64,000 nt of DNA from Mesorhizobium sp. M4B.F.Ca.ET.058.02.1.1 (GCF_003952505.1 NZ_CP034450.1:744001-808000); one strand, 5' to 3'; shown: positions 1-8,673, counted from the first letter of the stretch. The notes: a model not told the origin generated them from the sequence alone. Numbers and translations are program-made.

Positions 1-36
1 ACACAAATTGGGCGACATGCACACTGGGAGTATCCG

Positions 37-528
37 ATGGACCGGCTTGACCGAAAAATTCTACGCCTCCTGCAGGAGGACGCGACATTAGCGGTCGCCG
101 ATGTCGCCAAGAAAGTCGGCCTGTCGACCACGCCGTGCTGGCGGCGCATCCAGAAGCTCGAGGAGGAGGGCGTCATCAAGCGGCGCGTCGCCATCCTCGA
201 CCATGAGAAGGTCAATGTGCGCGTCACCGTCTTCGTGTCGATCCGCACCAATTCGCACAGCCATGAATGGCTGCGGCGCTTCTCCGAAGTCATCCAGGAA
301 TTTCCGGAAGTGGTCGAGTTCTACCGCATGAGCGGCGACGTCGACTATCTGCTGCGCGTCGTGGTGCCCGACATTGCCGCCTACGACGCCTTCTACAAGC
401 GGCTGATCGCCAAGATCGAGATCCGCGATGTCTCGTCGTCCTTCGCCATGGAGCAGATCAAGTACACGACCGAGATCCCGCTGGATTACATGGTGCTGGA
501 CAAGGAAGCCGGCGCCAACGCGGCTTGA
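37..528 (+). CDS. Lrp/AsnC family transcriptional regulator
   Basis: A 163-residue protein with the two-domain layout and length of Lrp/AsnC regulators. An N-terminal winged helix-turn-helix occupies about residues 1-60 (opening MDRLDRKILRLLQ, recognition region LSTTPCWRRIQKLEEEGVI). A C-terminal RAM/AsnC ligand-binding domain follows at about 65-145 (DVDYLLRVVVPDIAAYDAFY). Such proteins bind amino acids or related ligands and act as local or global regulators. The ATG at 37 matches the family start exactly. It faces away from the left edge, so a target gene may lie outside the window. The ligand cannot be told from sequence. Confidence 0.93.
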   Translation: MDRLDRKILRLLQEDATLAVADVAKKVGLSTTPCWRRIQKLEEEGVIKRRVAILDHEKVNVRVTVFVSIRTNSHSHEWLRRFSEVIQEFPEVVEFYRMSGDVDYLLRVVVPDIAAYDAFYKRLIAKIEIRDVSSSFAMEQIKYTTEIPLDYMVLDKEAGANAA

Positions 529-580
529 GCTGCTCACGCGTGGCCTTCCTCCGGAAAGGTCATACGCACGCTGCCTCTAC

Positions 581-1150
581 CTAGTTCTTCTTTTTGTTGA
601 GAAAACTCCAGGGCGAGTTGATCGGCAAGGTGACTGCGTCCGGTACATTGTCGACACTTGCCACGTCGGCCTTGGGCACCGTGTAGCCCGACTGGATGAT
701 CGAGACGCCGTCGAGGATGAAGAGCTGGCTTTTCTCCATTCCAGGTTTCAGCACGCCGGTGACGGAGACTGGCTCATAGGCCTCAGACATCCTGTAGGGA
801 TGGGCCGGCGTGACCAAAACGATCTGGTTGGGCGGCGGCGTCGGCATATGGCTGCAGGCGCCCGTCCACGGCACCAGCAGGAACTGGTAGACGAGGTCGC
901 CCTCGCGATCGACAGGCAATGCATAGCCGGCTAATCGAATCGTCTTGTCCTGGAGATTGATGGACAGCGTCTCGCCGTGGTCCGGCAGTTTTGCCGCGAT
1001 CATCGGCATGTTGGCGTCTTCGGCGATCGCCTGCGTCGCCGGCCGCAGGTCCTTCCAGAAGATATGCGCGGTCTCGGCCGATGCATCGGCGGCAATGGAT
1101 ACAAGCAAAGCAGCGGAGAGCGCGATGGTTGATTTGAGATGCTTGCTCAT
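581..1150 (-). CDS. DUF3299 domain secreted protein
   Basis: A 189-residue protein with a clear signal peptide (about residues 1-26, cleavage near ADASA-ETA) followed by a DUF3299-like domain. Recognisable parts are an IRLAGYALPVD segment, a PWTGACSHMPTPPPNQIV segment containing a single Cys-His pair, and a late VTGVL strand. DUF3299 proteins are predicted periplasmic or lipoprotein-like and have no established function. The start at 1150 was chosen over an upstream ATG at 1192 because it places the signal peptide at the N-terminus. It is the last gene of a minus-strand run with the GNAT, AlkD-like and dehydrogenase genes. Confidence 0.8.
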   Translation of the reverse strand: MSKHLKSTIALSAALLVSIAADASAETAHIFWKDLRPATQAIAEDANMPMIAAKLPDHGETLSINLQDKTIRLAGYALPVDREGDLVYQFLLVPWTGACSHMPTPPPNQIVLVTPAHPYRMSEAYEPVSVTGVLKPGMEKSQLFILDGVSIIQSGYTVPKADVASVDNVPDAVTLPINSPWSFLNKKKN

Positions 1151-1196
1151 TGGCTGCTTCCTTTGCACCTGAGTAAAGACGCCGCCGTCCACGGCG

Positions 1197-1775
1197 TCAA
1201 CGCTCGAGCCGCATCACATGCCGGCGCGAGCCCGCGGTGCCGATCTCGTGGAAGCCTCGCACCAGGAACATGTCGCGAAAACCCATGAAGCGGTAGCTTG
1301 GCGCTGCCTGGTCGACCGGATAGGCCTCGATCACGCGCGCGCCCCTGTCAAAGGCATGGTCAATCGCCGCGTCGAGCAGCGCCGCCGCGAGCCCGCCGCC
1401 GCGCAGGGCCCTCGGCACGTAGAAGCAGACGATCGACCAGACGCCCGTCTCGCTGTCTTCCTGCAGTTTTGAAAGCCTGCGATAGGTCTCGCGCGGCGCG
1501 ACCGAGCACCAGCCGACCGGCTTGCCGTCGACTTCAGCGACGATGCCAACGGGCGTCCCGGCCTCGATCAGCCCCATCATCATGCGCTTCTTCTCGGCGT
1601 TCCGGACGTGCTCGCGGCTGGAATGGCGCCAGGCCATGCACCAGCAATATTTCGGCGCGCCCGGCTGTTCGAAAAGTTCCTCGAAATCCGCGCGGGTCGA
1701 GCGCGTCACCTCCGCGAAGCGGATTTCGGCGCCGTCAGCCTTTCCTGGCGGCGATCCGCTCGATCGTCTTGGCAT
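1197..1775 (-). CDS. GNAT family N-acetyltransferase
   Basis: A 192-residue protein with GNAT-type acetyl-CoA binding features. A beta4 strand SIVCFYVPRALRGGGLAAAL holds the R-x-x-G-x-G/A-like pyrophosphate loop, and the following helix is LLDAAIDHAFDRGARVIEAY. The C-terminal YRFMGFRDMF matches the usual beta5-alpha4 segment. The substrate is unknown. The reading frame begins 41 bases inside the 3' end of the upstream AlkD-like gene, so the two are probably translationally coupled. No better start was seen closer to the junction. Confidence 0.85.
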   Translation of the reverse strand: MPRRSSGSPPGKADGAEIRFAEVTRSTRADFEELFEQPGAPKYCWCMAWRHSSREHVRNAEKKRMMMGLIEAGTPVGIVAEVDGKPVGWCSVAPRETYRRLSKLQEDSETGVWSIVCFYVPRALRGGGLAAALLDAAIDHAFDRGARVIEAYPVDQAAPSYRFMGFRDMFLVRGFHEIGTAGSRRHVMRLER

Positions 1776-2439
1776 TGGTCAGTTCCTTCACTGCGTCCTT
1801 GCCAATCCAGCGCGCCGTCTTGTCGGTCGACTGCGCCAGGCGTTCGGCCACGGCAAGGGCAGCGCCGTGCATTTCCACCGAACGCTTGCCGATCGAACGA
1901 AGCGCCCAGTTCACAGCCTTCCTCACGAAATTGCGGCTGTCGGCGGCATGCGCCTCGATGATTGGCAGGAAGCCGAGGAAGGTCGCGACCGGCTCTTGCT
2001 TCCGGTGGACGACAGACCAGGCCATCATGGCAAAGGCCGTGCGTCGAACGAACTCCCGCTCGTCGGCCGCGAACTCTTCGATCAGTTCCTTCCAGGCGTC
2101 CGTGTCGACGAACAGGTCGGAGACGCCGTCGACGATATCCCAGGAATCGAAGGACGCCGCCCATTGCCTTGCATCCGCAGCGGAAAACCGCTTCGGGTCG
2201 GCGGTGACGGAAGCGATGAACTGCGCTTCCATGATACCGGTCTGCCAGAGTTCGAAGGCACGTTCATGGTTGCGCTTGATCTTCTTGGCGATCTGCCGCT
2301 GCACGCCGTGCGGAATACCCAGCGCGCGCTCGATCTTGATGCCGTAGCGCAACATGCCGCGGCGATTTTCCTCCGAGCCGATCGAGCGCAGATAAGCGAC
2401 GATTTCGTCGGCGCTCGATTGGGGCGAAAGCTCGGCCAT
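1735..2439 (-). CDS. AlkD-like DNA alkylation repair protein
   Basis: A 234-residue, all-helical protein of the DNA alkylation repair (AlkC/AlkD, HEAT-like repeat) family. Characteristic helices include LRYGIKIERALGIPHGVQRQ, the segment DSWDIVDGVSDLFVDT, and EFVRRTAFAMMAWSVVHRKQ, as expected in the repeat array that wraps damaged DNA. AlkD-type enzymes remove positively charged N3- and N7-alkylpurines, but some homologues lack activity. The ATG at 2439 was chosen because it lies 8 bases after the preceding stop; the longer frame would run through the dehydrogenase gene. Operon-like with its neighbours. Confidence 0.85.
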   Translation of the reverse strand: MAELSPQSSADEIVAYLRSIGSEENRRGMLRYGIKIERALGIPHGVQRQIAKKIKRNHERAFELWQTGIMEAQFIASVTADPKRFSAADARQWAASFDSWDIVDGVSDLFVDTDAWKELIEEFAADEREFVRRTAFAMMAWSVVHRKQEPVATFLGFLPIIEAHAADSRNFVRKAVNWALRSIGKRSVEMHGAALAVAERLAQSTDKTARWIGKDAVKELTNAKTIERIAARKG

Positions 2440-2446
2440 GGCGCCC

Positions 2447-3316
2447 CTATTTCTCCAGACGAGCCAGCAGGGAAGAGGTGTCCCAGCGCCGACCGCCCAT
2501 CGCCTGCACATCCTTGTAGAATTGGTCGACGAGCGCCGTCACCGGCAGCTTGGCGCCGTTGCGGTCGGCCTCCGCCAGGCAAATGCCGAGATCCTTGCGC
2601 ATCCAGTCGACAGCGAAACCGAAATCATATTTACCGGCATTCATCGTCTTGTGGCGGTTTTCCATCTGCCAGGAGCCGGCCGCACCCTTGGAGATCACCT
2701 CGATCACCTTCTCGATGTCGAGCCCGGCCTTCTTGCCAAAATGGATGCCTTCGGCCAATCCCTGGACGAGCCCTGCAATGCAGATCTGGTTGATCATCTT
2801 GGTGAGCTGGCCGGCACCCGACGGCCCCATCAGCCCGACCATGCGGGCAAAAGCATCGATCACCGGTTTGGCCCGGTCGAAAGCTGCTTGCTCGCCGCCC
2901 ACCATCACAGTGAGCACGCCGTTCTCAGCGCCGGCCTGGCCGCCGGAAACCGGCGCATCGAGGAAGGAGAACCCGAGCGCCTGCGCCTTCTCCGAAAGCT
3001 CGCGGGCGACTTCGGCGGAGGCAGTGGTGTTGTCGATATAGACCGCGCCCTTCTTCATCGATTGGAAAGCGCCGTCGGCGCCAATCGTCACCGAGCGTAG
3101 ATCGTCGTCATTGCCGACGCAGGAGAAGACGAAGTCCTTGCCTTCGGCGGCTTCCGCCGGCGTCGCCGCGAAGTGGCCGCCATGCTGGCCGACCCATTGC
3201 ACGGCCTTGGCAACAGTGCGGTTGTAGACGGTGACGTCGTGGCCGCCCTTGCTCCTGAGGTGCCCGGCCATCGGATAACCCATGACGCCAAGACCGAGAA
3301 ATGCCACCAATGCCAT
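2447..3316 (-). CDS. NAD(P)-dependent oxidoreductase, 3-hydroxyisobutyrate dehydrogenase family
   Basis: A 289-residue beta-hydroxyacid dehydrogenase. The Rossmann nucleotide-binding motif GLGVMGYPMAGHL is at about residues 8-20. The substrate-binding motif DAPVSGGQAGAENG is near residue 120. The catalytic-lysine motif GAGQLTKMINQI is near 170. The length matches the family (290-300). Members oxidise 3-hydroxyisobutyrate, tartronate semialdehyde, L-threonate or related hydroxyacids; the exact substrate cannot be assigned. The ATG at 3316 was preferred to an upstream start at 3403 that adds 29 residues unlike the family. It lies downstream of an amino-acid permease gene, which may hint at amino-acid breakdown. 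Confidence 0.9.
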   Translation of the reverse strand: MALVAFLGLGVMGYPMAGHLRSKGGHDVTVYNRTVAKAVQWVGQHGGHFAATPAEAAEGKDFVFSCVGNDDDLRSVTIGADGAFQSMKKGAVYIDNTTASAEVARELSEKAQALGFSFLDAPVSGGQAGAENGVLTVMVGGEQAAFDRAKPVIDAFARMVGLMGPSGAGQLTKMINQICIAGLVQGLAEGIHFGKKAGLDIEKVIEVISKGAAGSWQMENRHKTMNAGKYDFGFAVDWMRKDLGICLAEADRNGAKLPVTALVDQFYKDVQAMGGRRWDTSSLLARLEK

Positions 3317-3429
3317 GGGCTTGCCTTCCAAACGGGAACCAGATTTTGCTGGCGCAAGCTCTAGGCCATGCGGCGAATACGTCAAGACGCGGGGACGCTC
3401 CAACGACTGGTGCAGAAAGGCGGTTTCGG

Positions 3430-4260
3430 TCAGCGCTTAAGGTGAATGGTGATCCGGCGTTCGATCCATTCGATCGCGTGACGCAGCACCTCGACCATCA
3501 CCAGATACACGACGGCGACCCAGATATAGGCCTGAATATCGAAGGTGCGGGAGTAGGTCAGTTTTGCCATGCCCATCAGGTCGTACACGGTGATGATGGC
3601 GACGATCGCGGACGCTTTGATCATCAGGATAAGCTCGTTGCCATACGGCCGCAGCGCGACCACCATTGCCTGCGGCAGGATGATCTTCCACAACGTCTGC
3701 AATTTGTGCAGGCCGAGTGAAGCAGCACCCTCCCATTGGCCTTTCGGCACGCTTTCGATGGCGCCGCGCAGGATTTCGGCCTGATAGGCGGCCGTGTTGA
3801 GGGCAAATGCAAAGACGCCACAGTTGAACGCCTCACGGAAAAAGCCCCACAGCCCAACCATTTCGAGTTGTGGTTTGAACGAGCCGACCCCGTAATAGAC
3901 CAGAAAGGTCTGCACGAGCAGCGGCGTTCCGCGAAAGAAATAGACGTAACAATAGGCAAGACCGGACAGGATGCGGTTCTTCGACATGCGCGCATAGGCG
4001 ACCGGAAGTGACAGTATGGCGCCAAGGACAATCGAAATGCCAACCAGCGAAAGCGTCACACCCAGCCCTTGTAGGTAGCTAGGGCCGTACTTGGCAAAGA
4101 GTTCGCTGTTCCAGGCGAGAGCCAGATAGGCGACAATGCCGCCGCCAGCGGCAATCCAGAGGCCTATCAGCACGTAGCCGACAATTCGGGAGCGCGGCCA
4201 GCCACGTGCTCGCGGGGGAGGCCGTTCCACAACGCTTTTGGCGTCGGCCGCAACGCTCAT
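3430..4260 (-). CDS. polar amino acid ABC transporter permease (second subunit)
   Basis: A 276-residue inner-membrane permease of the HisM/GlnP type. After a proline-rich cytoplasmic tail there are about five transmembrane segments. The family EAA loop reads EILRGAIESVPKGQWEGAAS followed by LGLHKLQTLWKIILPQA; it contacts the ATPase. A TLSLVGISIVLG segment and YFFRGTPLLVQTFL match the N-terminal half of HisM-like subunits. The ATG at 4260 overlaps the stop of the upstream permease gene (ATGA), showing translational coupling. No ATP-binding gene follows in this window. Confidence 0.92.
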   Translation of the reverse strand: MSVAADAKSVVERPPPRARGWPRSRIVGYVLIGLWIAAGGGIVAYLALAWNSELFAKYGPSYLQGLGVTLSLVGISIVLGAILSLPVAYARMSKNRILSGLAYCYVYFFRGTPLLVQTFLVYYGVGSFKPQLEMVGLWGFFREAFNCGVFAFALNTAAYQAEILRGAIESVPKGQWEGAASLGLHKLQTLWKIILPQAMVVALRPYGNELILMIKASAIVAIITVYDLMGMAKLTYSRTFDIQAYIWVAVVYLVMVEVLRHAIEWIERRITIHLKR

Positions 4261-4970
4261 CGCCGTACCTCCCGCTGGGCAAGCGAGCGCTGTATGGCGC
4301 CGGTGGCGAGGGATGAAATGACCGCCAAGATAAGAAATACCACGGCGGCCACACTGAAGAACAGGAATGTGTGTTTGGTGACGCGTGCGGCCACGCCAGC
4401 TTGACGGAGCGTTTCTGCCAAACCGACCACTGACACCAGCGACGTGTCCTTGAGCAGGCTCAGCCAGCAATTCTCCAGGCCCGGAAAGGCGATGCGAACC
4501 AGTTGCGGCAAAATCACTTTGCGCATCGTTTGCCCGTATGAAAGGCCAACTGCGTAGCCACCCTCATATTGGCCCTTTGGGATGGCCCGGAACGCTGAAA
4601 GGAAAACCTCGCTGGCGTAAGCCGAAAAGATGATGGCAAGCACGATCATGCCAGCGACGAAGGCGTTAACATCGATTGTCGCCTCGGGCCTTACCAGTCT
4701 GATGAGATATTGCAGGATCAGCGGGCCGCCGAAAAAAAACAGAAACAGCGTCACCAGTTCGGGCAATCCACGGAAGATCGTCGTGTAGATGTTGGCGGCA
4801 ATGCGCAGCGAGGGTTCCTCGGATTGTTTTCCCAGCGCTACAAAAAAGCCGATCGTCAATCCGATTGGAAGCGTTGCGAGGGCCAGAAGAACCGTGACAG
4901 CAGCACCAGAGACGATGTCGTCAAGCCAGCCATCGGGTCCCCAACTGAGAAGCGTCCATACGCTCAGCAT
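4257..4970 (-). CDS. polar amino acid ABC transporter permease (first subunit)
   Basis: A 237-residue HisQ/OccQ-type permease with about five membrane spans. It carries the EAA loop at VFLSAFRAIPKGQYEGGYAV and YGQTMRKVILPQLVRIAFPG, and the typical YTTIFRGLPELVTLFLFFFG segment. It should form a heterodimer with the overlapping downstream permease. The ATG at 4970 places a short cytoplasmic tail before the first span; the frame also stays open to 5021. A strong hairpin separates it from the binding-protein gene upstream. The similarity pattern is closest to basic amino-acid/opine transporters, which is an inference from motif style only. Confidence 0.92.
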   Translation of the reverse strand: MLSVWTLLSWGPDGWLDDIVSGAAVTVLLALATLPIGLTIGFFVALGKQSEEPSLRIAANIYTTIFRGLPELVTLFLFFFGGPLILQYLIRLVRPEATIDVNAFVAGMIVLAIIFSAYASEVFLSAFRAIPKGQYEGGYAVGLSYGQTMRKVILPQLVRIAFPGLENCWLSLLKDTSLVSVVGLAETLRQAGVAARVTKHTFLFFSVAAVVFLILAVISSLATGAIQRSLAQREVRR

Positions 4971-5044
4971 CCGCTCGCCTATTCTCCCACATTCGCTCTT
5001 TTGAGAGCCATGCCGCAGCACCCCTCGCGCCCGACCTGCATTTG

Positions 5045-5075
5045 CAGGAACGGCGGGAAAATCCCGCCGTTCCTG
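5045..5075 (-). terminator. perfect 14-bp intercistronic stem-loop in the amino-acid ABC operon
   Basis: Arms at 5045-5058 and 5062-5075 are perfectly complementary around a 3-base loop. The element lies between the binding-protein stop (5093) and the first permease start (4970) and has no T tract on the transcribed strand. In binding-protein operons such hairpins usually stabilise the abundant upstream mRNA or end a fraction of transcripts. A second small palindrome (CCTGCA/TGCAGG, 5035-5048) partly overlaps it. Confidence 0.7.
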
Positions 5076-5092
5076 TCGTCAACCCTGGCGGA

Positions 5093-5875
5093 TCAGGAAT
5101 CGCCGCCGTAGACGTCGAACTTGAAGTACTTGTCGTTGATTTCCTTGTATTTTCCGTTGGCCCGAATGGCGTCGATCGCGGCATTGAACTTGTTGACCAG
5201 GTCGGTCTCGCCCTTGCGCACGGCAATGCCGGCGCCCGGACCATGGATCTCGACCACCGGCTTGATCGCCCCGACCAGCTTGCAGCAGGCGCCGTCAGGC
5301 GAATCCAGCCACTGCTGCAGCACGACGATGTCGTCATTAGCGGCATCGAGGCGGCCATTGGCGAGATCGAGCTGGTATTCCTGCGCGGTCGGATAGGGCT
5401 TGACCGTGCTGTCGGTGTAAGTCTTGCTCGCGTAGTTGAAATGCGTGGTCGCGGCCTGCACGCCGATCGTCTTGCCGGCCAGGTCTTCCTTGTTCACGCC
5501 CTTGATGTCGCTGTCTTTCGGCGCGACGATCGCCGGCGGTGTGTTGTAGTATTTGTGGGTGAAATCGACCTTTTCGGCGCGCTCGGGCGTGATCGACATC
5601 GAGGCGATGATGGCGTCGAACTTGCCGGCCTGCAGCGCCGGGATGATGCCGTCCCAGTCCTGGGCGACGAAGGTGCACTTGACCTTCATCTCGTCGCAGA
5701 GCGCCTTGGCGATATCGACGTCGAAACCAACGAGCTGGCCGTCGGCGGTCAGATTGTTGAAGGGCGGATAGGCGCCTTCAGTGCCGATTCGCAGGGTCTT
5801 TTCCTGAGCCTGGGCAACGCCAAGCGTCAGCAGCGCGGCCGAAGCGGCGAGCGCAATACGCAGTGCAATACGCAT
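5093..5875 (-). CDS. amino acid ABC transporter substrate-binding protein
   Basis: A 260-residue periplasmic family 3 binding protein. The signal peptide (about residues 1-23, ending GVAQAQ) is followed by KTLRIGTEGAYPPFNN, the standard N-terminal strand, then LVGFDVDIAKALCDEMKVKC and IIASMSITPERAEKVDFT. A Cys-Cys pair sits at GACCKLVG, as seen in lysine/arginine/ornithine and opine binders. A GAGAGG ribosome binding site precedes the ATG at 5875. It is the first gene of the operon and is followed by a stem-loop, consistent with its need to be made in excess over the permeases. Confidence 0.93.
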   Translation of the reverse strand: MRIALRIALAASAALLTLGVAQAQEKTLRIGTEGAYPPFNNLTADGQLVGFDVDIAKALCDEMKVKCTFVAQDWDGIIPALQAGKFDAIIASMSITPERAEKVDFTHKYYNTPPAIVAPKDSDIKGVNKEDLAGKTIGVQAATTHFNYASKTYTDSTVKPYPTAQEYQLDLANGRLDAANDDIVVLQQWLDSPDGACCKLVGAIKPVVEIHGPGAGIAVRKGETDLVNKFNAAIDAIRANGKYKEINDKYFKFDVYGGDS

Positions 5876-6086
5876 GATAATCCTCTCATGTATCCGGCCG
5901 CTGTTCCATGCGGCTCTGTGAGCGGTGCTTTTGACCGCCCGCTGGTGGCGATACTCCCACTCTTTCCCCGAAAAAAGCAACTGCAAAACAATGGCTCTGG
6001 GGATTTGCATTCCCGGCCAAAGATGACGCAAGGTTAGAGGTCGGGAACAAGTTTAGCGGCGGCTGAAAGCTGTTTCGCCGGCGCGC

Positions 6087-6596
6087 TCAGCGCCCCAAGC
6101 CCGAGACGCTTTCGACGAAGTCGGCTATCGATTTGACGTCGTCGAGATCGAAGACCGGCAGGCTCCCGCCTTCGGCAGCGAAGTCCGCGGCGATGGCGAC
6201 GATGTTTGGATCATTGACTGACAGCGGCGTCCTGTCCTTGGCCTCAAGGCGGCGCGTCTCGATCTTCTTGTGCGCCTCGCGCTTGTAGCCTTCGACCAGC
6301 ACGATGTCGGATAGCGCCAGCCGCGCCAGGATCGCCTCCAGCGTCGGCTCATCCTCATCGCGCAATTCGTGCATCAGCGCCCAGCGTCGGCCCGATACGA
6401 CCGCGACCTCGGTGGCGCCGGCCTCGCGGTGGCGAAAGGAGTCCGCGCCAGGCTTGTCGATGTCGAAATCATGATGGGCGTGCTTGACCGTCGAGACCGT
6501 CCAGCCGCGCCGCACCAATTCGGCGACCAGCTTCTCGGTCAGTGTCGTCTTGCCGGAGTTCTTCCAGCCGGTGATGCCAAAAACGCGCCTGTTCAT
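6087..6596 (-). CDS. mobB: molybdopterin-guanine dinucleotide biosynthesis protein B
   Basis: A 169-residue P-loop GTPase of the MobB family. The N-terminal Walker A is GWKNSGKTT at residues 8-16, followed by TVKHAHHDFDIDKPGADSFR, the family signature after the P-loop. DIVLVEGYKREAHKKIE is the Walker B-like and substrate region. MobB assists MobA in attaching GMP to molybdopterin in the cytoplasm. Its ATG overlaps the mobA stop (ATGA), so the pair is translationally coupled. It works in the same pathway as moaA at 9323-10318. Confidence 0.95.
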   Translation of the reverse strand: MNRRVFGITGWKNSGKTTLTEKLVAELVRRGWTVSTVKHAHHDFDIDKPGADSFRHREAGATEVAVVSGRRWALMHELRDEDEPTLEAILARLALSDIVLVEGYKREAHKKIETRRLEAKDRTPLSVNDPNIVAIAADFAAEGGSLPVFDLDDVKSIADFVESVSGLGR

Positions 6597-7219
6597 TCCT
6601 CGATGCTCTGCAGCAGTCGCTCGGCGATCGCAAGATCGTCCGGCATGTTGATGTTGAAGAACGGGTCGATCTGCTGCCCGCCCGACGCCATCATTGGAAA
6701 CTCCACGTCGACGACGTCGTGCCGGTCGATGAAGGCGGAGACCCGCCGGTTGTCCTCGTCGACCAGGAACCGGCGCAAGGCGTCATGCAGGCCAAGCGGC
6801 CAGAGCGCAAATGTCGGATGCCGCCTGCCGCCGGAGCTGGCGACAGTGATCGCTCCGGGCTTTGTGGCGGCGGCCGTAGCCAGCCGCTCGATCAGATCTT
6901 TCGGGAAAAAAGGCGTGTCGCCGGCGACAGTGACGACGGCATCGCAGGCGATCGACGCCCACTCGATGCCGGTCAGTATCCCGGCAAGCGGCCCGGCGTG
7001 GCCTTCCACCGTATCGGCAAGCACCGGCAGCCCGAACCGGGCGAAGCGCGCCGGATCGCCGTTGGCGCTCAGCGCCAGCGGCCCGACCTGTGGAACGAGG
7101 CGCGCCACGACGTGGTCGAGCAGGCTGCGGCCGCCGAGCACAAGCAGGGTCTTGTCGCCGCCGCCCATGCGCCGTGACTGGCCGCCGGCCAGGATGATGC
7201 CCGCTATGTTCTGGTCCAT
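6593..7219 (-). CDS. mobA: molybdenum cofactor guanylyltransferase
   Basis: A 208-residue nucleotidyltransferase. The GTP-binding signature LAGGQSRRMGGGDKTLL lies at about residues 11-27 and a VAGDTPFFPKDLIERL segment near residue 100 holds the metal-binding aspartate. ASGGRRHPTFALWP is the conserved molybdopterin-side loop. It transfers GMP from GTP to molybdopterin to form MGD, the cofactor of DMSO-reductase-family enzymes. The first gene of a mobA-mobB pair, slightly downstream of the DMT exporter gene. Confidence 0.96.
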   Translation of the reverse strand: MDQNIAGIILAGGQSRRMGGGDKTLLVLGGRSLLDHVVARLVPQVGPLALSANGDPARFARFGLPVLADTVEGHAGPLAGILTGIEWASIACDAVVTVAGDTPFFPKDLIERLATAAATKPGAITVASSGGRRHPTFALWPLGLHDALRRFLVDEDNRRVSAFIDRHDVVDVEFPMMASGGQQIDPFFNINMPDDLAIAERLLQSIEE

Positions 7220-7275
7220 CGTGCGCTGTCTTCTAGCTGCCGGATCGCAAAGTCTCGGCGATCCTTGGGGCTGGC

Positions 7276-8205
7276 CTATATGCCGTCCGGCGCCATGTCA
7301 GGTCCAGCGCTTTCGGCGGCGGTCTGCCGTCGGCCGACGATGCGCTCGCGGTAGAGCGCGTAGAGGCCGGAGCCGACGATGATGGCGGCGCCGACGATCA
7401 TCGGCAGGTCGGGGACATCGCCGAAGATGACGAGGCCGAGCAGGATCGACCAGAGCAGGGCGGTGTAGCGGAACGGCGCAATGAAGGAGATGTCGCCGGA
7501 GCGCATCGCCATGATGATAAATTGGTAGCCGATCAGCACCAGCACTGCGGCCAGCGCCAGCAGCGCCGTGGCCTTGCCGCTCATCGGCGTCCAGCCGCCC
7601 ATCGGCGCAAGCAGCGCAGCGCCCAGCACCGTCATGGCCAGCGCCGTGGCGGTCGATACCAGAAGCGTCGGGATCGCTTGCGGGATGCGCCTGGTGGAGA
7701 GATCGCGCACCGCGCAGCAGGCGACACTCGCCAGCGCCAGCAGCGAATAGATGCTGAAGCCTTCGAAGCCCGGCCGCACGATAACCAGCACGCCGGCAAA
7801 GCCGACGGCGATCGCCAGCCAGCGCCGCCAGCCGACACCCTCGTTGAAGAACAGCGCCGCGGCCATCGTAACCGCCAGCGGCAGCGCCTGCAGCACCGCC
7901 GAGACATTGGCGATCGGCAGATGCGCCAGCGCGACCAGGAACGAGACCGTTGCGCCGGCTTCGCCGGCCACGCGCATAGCCACCATCGGCTGCAGCATCG
8001 AGCGTGGTGCGGCCAGCGCGCCGCGCTGCCAGGCAAGCAGGCCGACGAACAGCGAGGCGAAGGCCCCCCGGATCAGCATGACCTGCGCCATGTTCATCGA
8101 TTCGGAGGAGAATTTGGTGATCGCGTCGTTGAGGGTGAAGCCGACCATGGCCACCATCATGAACAGCGCGCCGCGCAGGTTTGGCGAAAGGGGCAAGGGC
8201 GTCAC
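7276..8205 (-). CDS. DMT-superfamily (EamA) transporter
   Basis: A 309-residue inner-membrane protein with ten predicted transmembrane helices in two EamA repeats. The first repeat begins NLRGALFMMVAMVGFTLNDA; the second begins at about residue 150 (SIYSLLALASVACCAVRDLS). RDLSTRRIP is the typical loop of the RhaT/YdcZ-like drug and metabolite exporters. Substrate unknown. The frame starts at a GTG at 8205. Located between mob genes and small secreted proteins, with no clear functional link to either. Confidence 0.88.
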   Translation of the reverse strand: MTPLPLSPNLRGALFMMVAMVGFTLNDAITKFSSESMNMAQVMLIRGAFASLFVGLLAWQRGALAAPRSMLQPMVAMRVAGEAGATVSFLVALAHLPIANVSAVLQALPLAVTMAAALFFNEGVGWRRWLAIAVGFAGVLVIVRPGFEGFSIYSLLALASVACCAVRDLSTRRIPQAIPTLLVSTATALAMTVLGAALLAPMGGWTPMSGKATALLALAAVLVLIGYQFIIMAMRSGDISFIAPFRYTALLWSILLGLVIFGDVPDLPMIVGAAIIVGSGLYALYRERIVGRRQTAAESAGPDMAPDGI

Positions 8206-8316
8206 CGGTTGTGCTTTGGATCAGCCTCTATCAGCGAGCCGCAAAACAGCAACGTCAAAGCACTGGGCCACAGCCTTTCGCCGTGGCCCGCAAAGATCCG
8301 CGCGAAGGCGAAGGAC

Positions 8317-8673
8317 TTACTTCGGCGTCAGCACTTCGGTGCCGCTGCCTTCCTTGCCGGCGATGGTCCAGAGGCCGTGCAGCGAGCCGTCTTCCTCGAC
8401 CTTATAGACGACGAGGCCGATCTCCTTGCCCATCACATAGCCGGCGGAGAAAGCATTGTCGTTGCGCATGCAGATGCCGTCGGACGACGAACCGCCGGTT
8501 TCCCAATGGATGGTGCAGGTCGTCTCGCTGGTCAGCGTGATAGTCGCTTCGCCGCCATAGGCGGAGCCGTCGAAATTGGTGCCTGCGACTGTATATTTGC
8601 CGCCGATCGACTGCGCCGCCGCCGGTGCCGCGGCAAAGCCGAGCATTGCAAGGGCAACAATGAATTTGCGCAT
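8317..8673 (-). CDS. small secreted protein of unknown function
   Basis: A 118-residue protein with a canonical signal peptide (MRKFIVALAMLGFAAAPAAA, cleavage near residue 20). The mature part is a beta-rich domain (GGKYTVAGTNFDGSAYGGEA, then TITLTSETTCTIHWETGGSS) with two cysteines that could form a disulfide. A purine-rich ribosome binding site (AGGGGGAA) precedes the ATG. I do not recognise a named family; it resembles small periplasmic proteins common in rhizobia. Confidence 0.75.
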   Translation of the reverse strand: MRKFIVALAMLGFAAAPAAAQSIGGKYTVAGTNFDGSAYGGEATITLTSETTCTIHWETGGSSSDGICMRNDNAFSAGYVMGKEIGLVVYKVEEDGSLHGLWTIAGKEGSGTEVLTPK

